64,000 nt of DNA from Shinisaurus crocodilurus (GCA_021292165.1 CM037877.1:215925350-215989349); one strand, 5' to 3'; shown: positions 11,127-21,320, counted from the first letter of the stretch. A program made the numbers and translations. Notes: generated by a model from the letters alone, not told the origin.

Positions 11127-11450
11127 TCACCATCACTAAGAACATAAGAAGAGCCGTACTGGATCACACCAAATGGCTATCTAGTCCAGTATTCTGTTCC
11201 CACTGTGACCAACCAGATACCTATGGGAACTCCACAGCAGACATGAGTGCAATAGCACCATCCTTCTCATGCACCCTAGCAACTAGAATCAGAGGCATAT
11301 TACCTCCAATGCTGGATGTAATATATTGTCATCATAACTAGTAGCCATTGATGGCCTTATCCATAAATTCATATAATCCCCTTTTAAATTCACCCAAGTT
11401 GGTGGCCAACTCTACATCTTGTGGTAGTTTCGATAGTTTAATTCTGCACT
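11127..11450 (-). mobile_element. CR1 LINE 3' end, left part of a split copy
   Basis: On the plus strand it starts with AAGAACATAAGAAGAGCC, the reverse complement of the CR1 3' end, and continues through the 3' UTR into the last codons of ORF2. It stops at about 11450 and resumes at about 12236, where the sequence continues colinearly with the full CR1 copy at 59097-61640. The intervening block is therefore an insertion. Confidence 0.85.
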
Positions 11451-11524
11451 GGCCCGGTTCGCATGACATGAGGGCGATTAATAAGCCATGGCAGCTTGTT
11501 AACCACCCCTGCACGTACCGGTCG

Positions 11525-12170
11525 TGTGTCAGGTCATTTCCCTAATTACCCTCACCAGGCACCAGGCTACTAGGGGAAGGGCCTTCTCAGTTGTGGCACC
11601 CCATCTCTGGAATCAACTCCCCAAGGAGGTGCGCCTGGTGCCTACTCTTTATTCCTTCAGGCACCAGGTGAAGACCTTTTTATTTTCCCAATATTTTAAT
11701 GGTTAGATTTTTATTCCCATTTTTATTATCACTGCTGTACCTCCGGTCTGATTCATCTGGCTGCTTTGTTTTATTGTTTTGTATTACAGTAATACCTTGG
11801 ATTGCAAGTAACTTGGTCTGAGAGCGTTTTGCAAGACAAGCAAAAAAAAATTTTAAAAATTGACTTGATAAATGAGCAAGGTCTTGCAAGAGTAGGGATG
11901 TAACCGCTCGCCTCGAGCAGGCGTAGCGGGCCGAAATCAGCCCCACTCACGCCTGCCAGAGACTCACTTTGATATAAGAGTGTTTTGGATTACAAGCACA
12001 TTTCCAGAACGAATTATGCTCTCAATCCAAGGTATTACTGCATATTGTATTTGTATTTCTATTTTAATGATATTTTTGGTTTTAAGATTGTTTTTATCCT
12101 GTTTTTCTGTAAACCGCCCAGGGAGCCTTTGGGCTGATGGGTGGTAAATAAATATATTAAATAAATAAAT
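11525..12170 (+). mobile_element. L2 LINE 3' end, interrupted by a pogo MITE
   Basis: The translated part reads like the L2 ORF2 terminus (RAFSVVAPHLWNQLPKEVRL, then a KTFLFSQ-like end). It is followed by a T-rich 3' UTR, the conserved AAACCGCCCAGGGAGCCTTT end and a short AAAT tail at 12146-12170. A 254-bp MITE at 11787-12040 splits the 3' UTR. Strongly 5'-truncated, as is usual for target-primed insertions. Confidence 0.85.
11787..12040. mobile_element. pogo/Tigger-like MITE, copy 1
   Basis: The ends are CAGTAATACCTTGGATTG and CAATCCAAGGTATTACTG, a near-perfect inverted repeat. TA precedes it and CA follows, consistent with a decayed TA duplication. A second copy at 53530-53765 shares both ends and the subterminal words TTGCAAGTAACTTGG and GTGTTTTGGATTACAAGC. 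This copy carries an extra GC-rich block at about 11900-11965. No transposase. Confidence 0.85.
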
Positions 12171-12235
12171 TGTCATGATATCCAAACCCAGTTAGGGTGG
12201 GTGGCTGGGGTGGTTAACAAACCACCCAGAACCCA

Positions 12236-12415
12236 CTGTCTGTTGTAGGGTTGCTTTGTGAAGTACTTCCTTTTGTCTGTCCTGAATCTCCCACCATTCA
12301 GGTTCATTGCATGACCCCATTGGGTTCTAATATTATGAGAGCAGCCTCTCCACTTTCTCCACATCATTGTATACACTTCTATTGTGCCCCCCTTCTCACC
12401 ATTTTTGTAAGCTAT
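12236..12415 (-). mobile_element. CR1 LINE 3' end, right part of the split copy
   Basis: Contains the words AAGTACTTCC, CTGAATCTCCCACCATTCAG and GGGTTCTAATATTATGAG in the same order as the CR1 copy at 59580-59720. It is the 5'-ward continuation of 11127-11450. The copy ends near 12415, a normal 5' truncation. Confidence 0.85.
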
Positions 12416-12461
12416 ACAGTTTGGATGTGGCTCATAATGGGATTTAGTCTTGCCATTAGCC

Positions 12462-12813
12462 CAGTGCTGGCTCCAGGTTTTTGAGGGCCCTTGGCCAAGA
12501 CACCATCAATGGGCCGCTCCCTCAGTGATTCTACCTTCTCACCACCATTGTGACCAGCTGCTATTGTTCCTCATCACCGCTACCCTTTGCTTGCTTGACA
12601 GGCAGAGAACCAGTGAGCAAGTAGAGGCAGGGGCATCTACAGCTCTTCCTTCTCACCACCACCCTTATCTGAGACAGAGTGAGAGGCAAATGCAAAGCAG
12701 GTTGCAATGATGAAGAGGAGGAGCAAGACCAGTGGGCTCCTGTCAGTGGGCCCCTGCTGGGGAGTGGACCCTTGGCAGGTGGCCAACCATGCCTACATTT
12801 GACGCCATCCCTA
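12462..12813. mobile_element. hAT-type MITE, 352 bp (CAGTGC family, copy 2)
   Basis: It starts CAGTGCTGGCTCCAGG and ends TTGACGCCATCCCTA. The flanking octamers CATTAGCC (12454-12461) and CATTAGTC (12814-12821) match at 7 of 8 positions, giving a good hAT target duplication. Length agrees with copy 1 (350 bp). This copy best defines the family ends. Confidence 0.88.
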
Positions 12814-12821
12814 CATTAGTC

Positions 12822-14200
12822 AGCCTTCCCAGGCATCTGCCTTGACAAGGAAAAAGATACCTCCCCTTGAAAAAGGGGTAACTGGAGGCAGGAAGGGAGT
12901 TCCTGAGACAGGGGAGGCCTTCCTCCAGGCTTCCTCCTAAACCAGAAATGAAGCTCCTGAGCATGTTCAGAAGCACCGTTCCCTACTGAGGAGCATGGGA
13001 CTGTAGTTTCCTCTGCCTCCTGCACTCAGGTGAGAGACAAAAGAAACAACAGCCTCATGCTCCCTGGCATGAAATTACATTCTTTCATTTCCAGTAAAGG
13101 ACGAGATCGAGATCCTGTCCTGATCCTGTCTCTAACACACCCTCCCCACTAGCAGTTACCACTTCTCTCTTCTCAGGGGTATGTTCTTTTGCTTGGGAAG
13201 GGGGAGGGCTGGCAAATAAAGGGGGGTGCACTTCTTCTCTTGTTCCTTTTTTCTGTGCTTCTTGGAATGTGTGTTTTTCTTCGCATTCTTCAGGGAAGTT
13301 CGAGGTGGGGGGATGATTCTGACTGATCTTGGATTGTGACTATGGGAACTGCAGATACTTGACAATAATACATTGCTGGGACAAATATCATCATCTACTG
13401 GAAGAAAATACCAAATTATGTGATTGATATGATTGATTCAACAGCATCTGCCTGGTGCTCCTTAAAGGTCACCTGTCACAGTACTGATTGGAGTGGCCCT
13501 TTTTGCATATCCAAGCTTTGGGTCAAACTGACATACGGTTTATTGAAGCCAAATGAGAGTGCATCCATATGAAACTCAATAGAAGCTGTCCACTTGGTAA
13601 AGTATTATAATGTGGCAATAAAAACCACAAAGCAAACGAGCACTCCATTTCCTTTAACTCTCTCTGGAGGAGAGGCAGGCAGATCAGATTCTGTCCCATT
13701 AGAACACTTTGATTAGTGATATGCCATTTCAGGTGTCATTGCTGTAACAGTAACAAGAGCATATTAAAACCCATCTTTCATGTTCATAAGGGTTTTTTTA
13801 TGACCTGATATACACTTCGAGTAAAGTCATTTAATCATAGATAGATAGATAGATAGGAGGTAATATGCTTCTGTATAAGTATCTGCATCTACACACATTT
13901 GAAACTTAAGTATGAATAATGCCTTATCCAACCCTTGCTCCAGGACGAATAGGAAAATAATATGTAATTAATAATAGAGGTTTCTTTATACTCCCTTTGG
14001 TGCTAGAATTTCCAGCACTTACTTCGATGAAGGGACACCAGCCAGTCCCAGAGAGGTAAAAGAGTACAACACAAGGAATGACTCACCTGACACTGACTAA
14101 CAATCACGGTTCCATAGTACATATACTGCATTTGCTCAACGTGGAAGAAAGGAAACTATGTTTTGGGGTAGAACCTATGCCCCCTAAATGGACATTGCTC
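12822..14200. other. No gene or classified repeat recognised
   Basis: Intergenic sequence containing only a short ATAG microsatellite (about 13838-13857). The frames here resemble no protein family. Confidence 0.4.
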
Positions 14201-14206
14201 CTGGAC

Positions 14207-14330
14207 ATTTTATTTATTTATTTATTATATTTATGCCCCGCCTTTTTTCCTGCAAGGAACCCAAGGCGGCTTACATAATCCTCCTCCTCTCCATTTTATC
14301 CTCACAACAACCCTGTGAGGTATCTGCAGA
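14207..14330 (-). mobile_element. MIR-like CORE-SINE / L2-type 3' tail fragment
   Basis: TTTATTTATTTATTA is followed by TATGCCCCGCC, CAAGGCGGCTTACATAA and TCCTCACAACAACCCTGTGA. The last block matches the MIR core and the first parts match an L2-like tail. Related pieces are at 41217-41310, 39870-40020 and 44190-44420. Confidence 0.7.
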
Positions 14331-14879
14331 GGAGTACATACAGGGACCTCCATGCAGCTGAGGAAATCACTGAATCACGACCACTGGAAAGGAAGCAGAG
14401 GCAGTCATCTGCATGCTGTGGGCAAACATCAGCTGTTCTTGAAGACTATCCCCACAACTCCACCTGTTCTTCAGTTCTTTTCTTTTTTTAATCAAAAGTA
14501 GCAGAAGCGGAACATATTATGCAAACTACAGAGATGTATACAAATGAACTTGATTTATATCATGTATACAGGTTGTGGAATTCAGAAATTAGCTACTTTG
14601 GCATCATTGATTTAAGGCAGAACCAAAATCACTTCCAGCCCCACTTCACCACCCTGTTTGCAGGCTGTATAAACAGGAGGCCAGGAGTGCACCATTTCCC
14701 CCTGTGGCGTAACCCCACAATTCAGTTCCCTGGTATATGTCTGCATTAGTATGTTTCATGAGTATAGAATGTTGAACTGAGTGGGTGTGGTTTGTGATGT
14801 CCTGGAAAGGGTGGGGGGAGGAGTATATAAGGAGTGTTTGAGTGATGTCAGAGTAGTTGAGTTAGTGAGTGTAGAGTGG

Positions 14880-14922
14880 TTAGGGAGTTAGGGAGTTAGG
14901 GAGTTAGGGAGTTAGGGAGTTG
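14880..14922 (+). repeat. (TAGGGAGT)n tandem repeat inside the LTR
   Basis: Five copies of an 8-bp unit lie just downstream of the LTR TATA box. The other LTR copy ends near the corresponding position, so it cannot be told whether the array is original to the family. Confidence 0.85.
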
Positions 14923-15179
14923 CGGAGTTAGGTTAGTTGGAGTTATTCGTGTCTTGTCTGTCAGGAGTTTTAAGAGAAATCGGTGCTTGTCTGAAGAGTG
15001 AAAGTATTTAGAGTTATAGGGACTTAGGTTAATTACAAAGTGTTTGGGGTAGGCAGGTTTAAAGTTATTTTCTGGAACTAAGGTTTTGAGAATTAAAAGA
15101 AACTTATTTTTATTTTGTTTGCTACCCAAATCCTATGTGTCAGCTTGGCGTTATTAACCTGCATTACGGTTAAATCTAC

Positions 15180-15194
15180 ACACACACACACACC
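15180..15194. repeat. Short (CA)n tract
   Basis: ACACACACACACAC tract in the 3' part of the LTR-like sequence. Confidence 0.7.
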
Positions 15195-15618
15195 TTTGTA
15201 CCCACAGTATCATAGATTTAAAATAGATCCTTAATAACCAGTATTAATCTTTTCCCTCATTAGTAGGGGAAAGGTTTCATTTGACCCTCCCCTCCCTCAG
15301 GTTTTTAAGTGTTGGTGCTTAGCCTGAGAAGGGTTTATGTGTCTGGTCCTAAAGTGTAAGGGGCCGTGTTGTCGGCCGCACCCCCCACAATACTTTAGTG
15401 GAAAGATGCCTATATCAGGGTGTGGCATCATTCCAGAGGAATTGGGTGTGGGGCAGGGGAGATGTTCCCCGCTGCTTGCACCAATGGAGAAACTAAGTTT
15501 AAGAAAAAAAATATTTATTGAACAAAGTCAATGCCACTGCTGTTTTCCTGGTAAGTCCTCCACCCCTGAAGATTTTGAGAATTTCTTCTGCCCATTGGAA
15601 AAATCACTGAAATTCCAG

Positions 15619-15651
15619 CGCACACGCACACACACACACACACACACACAC
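15619..15651. repeat. (CA)n microsatellite
   Basis: About 15 CA units, with one CG interruption at the left. It creates spurious His/Thr or Val/Cys frames on the two strands. Confidence 0.9.
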
Positions 15652-15851
15652 TTTTGTAGTTTGAGAATGGAGCCACAAAAGTGTGGAAGCATTTTTTGTT
15701 CAGATTTACCAGTCTATCCAGGACAAGCTGTGTAGCTGAGAAATGCATTCAGGAGGCATAGATTCTGTGCCACGGACATCACAGTCATCACTTATCTCCA
15801 CGTACTGCCGGCTACTTACCCCTTCTTTGTGATGAGACAACATAAAATTTG

Positions 15852-15946
15852 CAGCACAATCTTATGCATTTTTACGCAGAAACAAGTCCCAGTATGGACA
15901 GTCAATAGGGCTTACTCTCAGGCACATCTGTACAGCATTGCAGCCT
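15852..15946. mobile_element. Short hairpin MITE, decayed
   Basis: AGCACAATCTTATGCATT on the left pairs loosely with the right end near TACAGCATTGCAGCC, followed by TTA. The middle block near TCAATAGGGCTTACTCTCAG is shared with copies at 40590 and 47771. Confidence 0.6.
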
Positions 15947-16272
15947 TAGTGTTCAGTAATACTACCCATGGTGGTAGGTAGATTTTTGAAATAGATGCGT
16001 AGCAGGTAGAGATTCAACAGGCAGAATCTTTGCTGGAATAGAGATGCCGTGATGAGGAAACTGCCCCATTGATGTTCTGCTTGATATTGAGTTGTTAAAA
16101 GGCGCAGCACCTTTGTCAAGAAGGTGGCAACCCCCACAAAGTATTATATCCATGCATTTTCCATATACTTCATTGTTTTGTTACCCCACACATAGTAATG
16201 AAGGGGGGGGGAAATGCTCTCGGGAAGATGTAAAAGATGAATGCAGTACACTTTGTAATATGGAATCACTCA

Positions 16273-16712
16273 GGACCGGTTCGCACGACCCAGGCTGCAG
16301 GTGGGGGAGGCACCACAGGGCAATCCGCGGGGTCTGGCGGGGCGCCGCAGACAACCTGCGCCCCGCGCACGTGTGCGACCAGTCCCTGCACTGCAGTGCG
16401 GGCCTCCCAGCACTAGGGGGTGGGGCCCCGGGATGCCCAGAGGGGCCATTTGCCCCTACAGGCTGGAGCGGCGGCCGCTCCAGCTGCTCTGGCCTGCCAC
16501 CTCTGTGCGGCCCCTGCGGAACGGCCGCCCACTGTTCACACGGCAGGGTGGCCACGCGCGGTAGGGGCTTACCCCTCTACTGCCCATGGTCACTTTGCGT
16601 GCATCCCACACGTGGCCATCCCATGGGGGCACCCCTGGTCGGCGTTCACATGACATGGGAGCCACGGGGGACTTCTGCTCCCCCGCGGTTCCCGTGTCGT
16701 GCAAACACACCC
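16273..16712 (+). mobile_element. GC-rich MITE, 440 bp, copy 1 (Harbinger-like?)
   Basis: A strikingly GC-rich block in AT-rich surroundings. It starts GGACCGGTTCGCACGACC and ends GTCGTGCAAACACACCC, an imperfect inverted repeat, and is flanked by TCA on both sides (16270-16272 and 16713-16715). A second copy lies inverted at 53835-54282 with TAT on both sides. The 3-bp duplication suggests PIF/Harbinger, though TCA and TAT are not the canonical TWA. Frames across it on both strands are long only because of base composition and share no protein family. Confidence 0.7.
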
Positions 16713-16715
16713 TCA

Positions 16716-17336
16716 GTAACACAGAATCACAAAGGATTGTGTGTATTCCTTTTTGTATTTCACACCTTGGTGAAAGGCTCAGCATGTTGAACTAAGAGGA
16801 AAAGGAGTGAATTGTTTGAATTTGGACACCTGAAAGAGAGTTTAGAGCTGGACTGTCTAAATAATGAATGAGTTGTATTCTAGGTGGAATCTGGTGGCAT
16901 TGGATGACTTGTGTGATAAATCAGGAGGGAAAGGCAGGTGGTCTGTTGGCTAGCATCACAAAAGCTGATGTGCAGCTTTTATGAGAAAGGGGTTGGCTTT
17001 CAGAAGGATAAATCAGTATAAATCGTGGCTGCTTAGAAGTTATAGCACTTGGCAATGCCATGTGGAGACCCTGTAATAACTCAGGCCCTCCTAATGAAAA
17101 GTCTGGTCTGGGAGATGGATTTACAGACTGGTGTGAACCGCCCTTACTCTTGTTTTTATTTTCCTAATAGTAAATTAAATTAAAGACACTGTAATTCACC
17201 AAGTTTGTGGAATATACTGGGTGTCAAGTCTCATGGGAAGTGCTAATAAACACAGGAAATTGGAAGATTGGCTCAGAAGGAAACCCTGTACTTCTCTGCT
17301 GTTTTTTAGATCTGAGCTCCAACTAAGCCTCTTTGG
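16716..17336. other. No gene or classified repeat recognised
   Basis: AT-rich spacer. Nothing supportable is seen. Confidence 0.4.
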
Positions 17337-17400
17337 CAGTGCCAGCTGTAGGTTTTTCAGGGCCCTTGGGCAAGACACTCTCAGTGGGCCCCCTCCCTGT
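17337..17400 (+). mobile_element. hAT MITE fragment (CAGTGC family, copy 3)
   Basis: CAGTGCCAGCTGTAGGTTTT and the following block GGGCCCCCTCCCTGTT match the first 65 bp of the 350-bp family. The rest is missing. Confidence 0.75.
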
Positions 17401-17943
17401 TAAAATGCCAGGAGCTTCAAAGTGTCTGGCTCTCACATTTCCAGAGCAAACATGTAAATACTAGAGTAGAACGTGTGGAATTAATAGGTGTCATCAGTTG
17501 TTTATTGCATATTTTATGGATTTGTAATGAACTGAATTTAAATCACAAGGTTATTCTTTTCCATTCAAGATGCCCTTTTGTAAACAATCTGTGAACATTT
17601 CTTAAATTGGATAATGTGTTTCTAAACATTAAATGATTTGCACCTAGAGAAACCTATCTTCATTACACCTTGACAAAATGCTGATTGTGAGTGATGACAA
17701 GTGGCATGTCTATGGAGGGAACATCTGTGTATTACAATTGCAGGGACTATCTGGGGTGGGGTAAAGAGGACTTATCTCTGGTCCCTGTATACTATGAGTA
17801 TAGGATTACTCTGTAAAAGAATTTGATGGGATTATGGTCAGAAAGCTGCAAAAGATGGACCTTTAGTCTCCTAGAAAAAGGCAATCTTATGGTCTTATGT
17901 CTAATTGGAGTGCACATTTTAATATATTATTAGATCTAACAGT

Positions 17944-18620
17944 CAGGGCCGGATTAAGAGCATTATGGGCCTGGTGCTGAGGATTTTGGTGGGCCTTTTT
18001 ATGGAAATAAATAAAATGAAGACGCAATTTTATATTAAAACAAATTAAATATTTTAATTACCATTAAAGTGCCAAAACTCAAAAACTCCTGCAGCTCATC
18101 AGTAAGGGTCTTCCCAATTTCCCCCAAATTTATTTATTAAAAAAGAAAAAGCAGCCACAACAAAAAGCCAGGAAGCTTTGCTTGACCAAGAATAATTGTG
18201 TTGTTCTTGTTGCTTTGTTTTGTTTTCGTTTTTTTTGTTAAACTAGCATTTGAACAATTGAGCTGCGAATCAGAAAGATCTTTTGCTCGAGGCTGGAGAG
18301 AGAGGTCCCTTCTAAATCTGAATATTACAGACCCTAGCAAGCCCCCATGTGCTTCAAAGAAATGTAGTAACAGTGATTGAAATGCAAAAACCTACCGAAA
18401 TGCTAATTTGAGAACAACAGTTCTTGCTAGGTCTTGCCTCAAGCCTGTAATGCAGATGTGCTTAGAACACCTTTCTAATCTTGAAAAAATCATTAATTAT
18501 GCTGAATGATAACGATCAGAGCTAACTCAAATCGTGCCGCGTGTCCCTATATTGTGGGCCTATTGTCTGTTATGGGCCTGGAGCGGCCGCTCCAATCGCC
18601 CCTATGTTAATCCGGCCCTG
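17944..18620. mobile_element. Non-autonomous hAT transposon, 677 bp
   Basis: It begins CAGGGCCGGATTAAGAGC and ends GTTAATCCGGCCCTG. It is flanked by a perfect 8-bp duplication CTAACAGT at 17936-17943 and 18621-18628. The right subterminal region contains GAGCGGCCGCTCC, a palindrome. The interior is AT-rich and noncoding. This is a clean, probably young copy. Confidence 0.92.
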
Positions 18621-19187
18621 CTAACAGTTGATTGATAAATCAATTAAATTCATTAAAGCTTGCAGTCCAGAGAGATAATTGACATGATTTTAAGCAGTGA
18701 GTTCAAAAATTGTCTCTCTATCAGTCTAACAATGGCAACAATCTTAGGCTTATTCCCAAGGCTACTTGAGCATAAGTCTCATTCAAACCAGTGGCCCAAG
18801 TCTGGGAAATCAGTGCAAAGGTTAGAGTGATCTCACTATGACCTACCATGTCTAAGAAATGAATAGCATGACCAGGGGAAATTCCAAAGGCAGGAGTTCA
18901 AACACAGTAGAAAGGCAATGAATTATCAGTCTCATCGTCCAATACCATGAAATATTGTCCATTGATCTCCTCCTGAAATAGCCGCTTGCAGGGACACTCA
19001 ACTGGCTCTTTGGCCAAATATAATCTATGCCCAATGATACATTAATCTGTATTCTTTCACAGTGATCACTCATATTGCCTTGTATTTTTTTAAGCCATTG
19101 TCTTTATTGAAAGCAGGAAATATCTCTCTTAAATAATTGAAACTGTAATATCCTTATTCTTGCTCTGTTTATTATTTGTATGCCTTA

Positions 19188-19746
19188 GGAAATGATCCTA
19201 TTGCCCCTAGACATTGTCTGAGTGACCATAGGATAGTTCGGATTCCCAGCTCCGAGGTCTGAGACAGTGCTCCAACCTCGGAGCTGGCGATCGGAGGTCT
19301 GATCCCCCGCCCCCTTGCACCCAGTGTGGAAAGAACTGTGCCAGCTGCTCTCCGAGGTTGGGGAAATGACCTGGAGACGGGTAAAAGGGGGCATTTCAGG
19401 GGGTGGGGAGAGGAGGAGACTGGAGCAGCCAGGTGTCACAGCTCTCTGCTACTTGCCAACATTCCGAGCACTATGATTGGCTCTGCATTCTGAGGGGGAG
19501 GAGAGGCAGAACTCCAGCTGTCCATCACACCAGGATACAAAGTATCCTGCAGTCGCTCCAGCCTCTTTCCCTCTGCCTCTGACTGAGACGCCATCACTAG
19601 ATGGCTGAAAATTGCCATCTAGTGAAAATGCAGAACAGGAAGAGCGGGGAGGTGAAGATCACCTCCGCCGCTCCTCCCACTTGGCACTGGATGAGTGTGA
19701 GTCTCTGAGTTTGGAGGCTCACACTCATCTAGATAGGATTGTGCCC
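19188..19746. mobile_element. GC-rich Harbinger-like MITE, 559 bp
   Basis: TTA flanks both sides (19185-19187 and 19747-19749). The left end GGAAATGATCCTATTGCC and right end GATAGGATTGTGCCC share the ATCCTAT core with the 130-bp hairpin family ending in GCATAGGATTGTGCCC. The interior is GC-rich with internal inverted words around CTCCGAGGT/ACCTCGGAG. It may be a longer relative of the hairpin MITEs. Confidence 0.65.
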
Positions 19747-20065
19747 TTAATAATTTTATCCAGTCTAAGTTACTTGCACTTCCAACTGAAATCAATGAGG
19801 CTTAAATCATGATGACTTCTTCACATTGAATTCAATGGGACCCAGTGCAACTTACTTAGTCTGCATCAAACCTTTCTCTTTTTTTGCTTTGTTACGTAAG
19901 TTTGTTTTAAGAAGCCTTAGTAAACTGCTTGTTTAAACAAGATTTTGGGATTTTTCATGTATTTGGAAAAAGACGTGAGATCAAATGTATAAGAGGGGCA
20001 GGAATGTCATTCCATGGGGGAAGCATTCCACGCCCCAATATGTGGTTTGCTGCAAAAGAGAGAGC

Positions 20066-20093
20066 TTCAGCTATTGGGTGGTATAGAAATGGA

Positions 20094-20148
<55 letters not shown>

Positions 20149-20149
20149 T
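20066..20149 (+). mobile_element. L2 LINE extreme 3' end with (AAT)n tail
   Basis: GAGAGCTTCAGCTATTGGGT followed by GGTATAGAAATGG is the conserved L2 3' end (compare 55274-55314). It runs directly into about 17 AAT units (20096-20149). Only about 30 bp of the LINE remains. Confidence 0.8.
20096..20149. repeat. (AAT)n microsatellite grown from an L2 tail
   Basis: About 17 trinucleotide units immediately after the L2 3' end. It yields a poly-Asn frame (+) and a poly-Leu frame (-), neither meaningful. Confidence 0.95.
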
Positions 20150-20414
20150 CAGGAGCATACCGAATATGCACTGCAGCAGCCCTGTAAATTTTAGAGCAGT
20201 TTCTGAATGAATAATAGCAGCAGATTCAATGAAAGCAGAGGAGATTCTGCAAAGCCCGTCTGTAATTTTGGGATGCTGTGCCATTTCAATGGAGCCAGCC
20301 ACCAATTGTGTCTCAAATTATACTTTAGCACTTTTTCAACAACATTGCACTGGTGCAATGAAGTGTTTCCCCCCCCCCTCAAGTGAGCACACTGCCCTTA
20401 AGAATAAAGGATAC

Positions 20415-20760
20415 CTTGAAGTCATCTTTGAAGTTCCTTCTCAGGTGCCCTCCTCCTGATATTAGGCAGGTGGTGACCAGAGAGAAGGTATTTTCAGTCA
20501 TGGTACCCCACATTTGGGAATGCTCTCCATAGGGAAGCTTGCCTGGTGCCTATTCTTATGCCTTTTCAGCAGCAGGCAAAGACCTTTTACATTTTCCCAG
20601 GCCTTATTAACATACAGCATGAACTGCTTTTATTCTGCTTCTGCTATGTTTCTGCTGTTTTGACGTGATTATTATTATTTGGAAGCTGCGCTGGCAATAG
20701 AAATACTGGCAGGTAGGATATATTTTTAAAAAGATAGATAGATAGATAGATAGATAGATG
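20415..20760 (+). mobile_element. L2 LINE 3' end with (GATA)n tail
   Basis: Words such as GAGAAGGTATTTTCAGTCAT, GTACCCCACATTTGGGAATG and AAAGACCTTTTACATTTTCC correspond to the L2 ORF2 terminus and 3' UTR. It ends in AAAAAGATAGATAGATAG (about 20730-20760). Frameshifted and 5'-truncated. Confidence 0.75.
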
Positions 20761-20774
20761 ATTGTTAGACAGAT

Positions 20775-21318
20775 AGGAGCAACCAAAATGATTGAGTGGC
20801 TGGAGCAACTCCCCTACGAGGAAGAACAATTGGGACTCTTCAGCTTAGAAAAAAGGTGAGTATGGAGAGACATGATGATAGAGGTGTACAAAATTATACA
20901 TACTGTGGAGAAAATGTATAGGGAGATCTACTAGGAATTGGGGTCATCCCATGAAGCTGATTGGTGGGAGATTCAGGACAGATAAAAGGAAGAACTTCTT
21001 CACGTAGCTCATAGCTAAACTATGGAATTCACTTCCACTAGATGTAGTGATGGCTACCAATCTGGAGGGCTTTAAAAGGGGATTGGACAAATTCATGGAG
21101 GAGAAGGCTATCAATGGCTACTAGTCCTGATGGCTATATGCTACCTCCAATATCAGAGACAGCATGCCTATGTACACCAGTTGCTGGGGAACATGGGCTG
21201 GAGGGTGCTTTTGCACTCATGTCCTACTTGTGGGTTTCCCACAGGCAGCTGGGTGACCACTGTGTGAACAGAATGCTGGGCTAGATGGACCCTTGGTCTG
21301 ATCCGGTATGGGTCTTAT

Positions 21319-21320
<2 letters not shown>
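20775..21320 (+). mobile_element. CR1 LINE 3' end, sense orientation
   Basis: Starts in the ORF2 C-terminus (ATGATTGAGTGGCTGGAGCA, then a [13 protein letters not shown] stretch with stops). It continues through the 3' UTR words GGAGATTCAGGACAGATAAA, TTGGACAAATTCATGGAGGA and CACCAGTTGCTGGGGAACAT to TGGGTCTTATGATAGATAG. The GATA tail replaces the usual CR1 3' octamer repeats. Confidence 0.88.

Larger units (their letters stand above)
11451..12235. mobile_element. Insertion block in CR1, Harbinger-like end enclosing L2
   Basis: The block begins GGCCCGGTTCGCATGACA, closely resembling the end of the GC-rich element at 16273-16712. A possible inverse end, TGTCATGATATCCAAACCC, occurs at about 12174-12192. 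Between them lies an L2 3' end, and inside that a pogo-type MITE. The remainder to 12235 (with GGTTAACAAACCACCC) is unclassified. Boundaries are approximate. Confidence 0.5.
14703..15380 (+). mobile_element. Solo LTR-like sequence with TATA box
   Basis: It starts TGTGGCGTAACCCCACAA. A second, partial copy in inverse orientation (45191-45366) begins at exactly this base, which fixes the 5' boundary. A TATA box (GAGTATATAAGG, about 14821-14832) and a downstream ATTAAA polyadenylation-like signal (about 15093) fit U3-R-U5 order. The 3' end is less sure: CGGCCGCA at 15380 is followed by C6, while C5 precedes the 5' end, giving a possible 5-bp C-tract duplication. No internal retroviral genes are seen next to it, so it would be a solo LTR. 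Confidence 0.55.

Noticed and set aside
14880..14922. TTAGGG-containing tandem repeat as an interstitial telomere
   Set aside because: The unit is the 8-mer TAGGGAGT, not the hexamer TTAGGG, and it lies inside an LTR copy.
16092..16790. 232-codon frame over the GC-rich block
   Set aside because: Frames are long on both strands because of high GC. The DNA is a MITE with a second inverted copy at 53835-54282, and the frame is not conserved between the copies.
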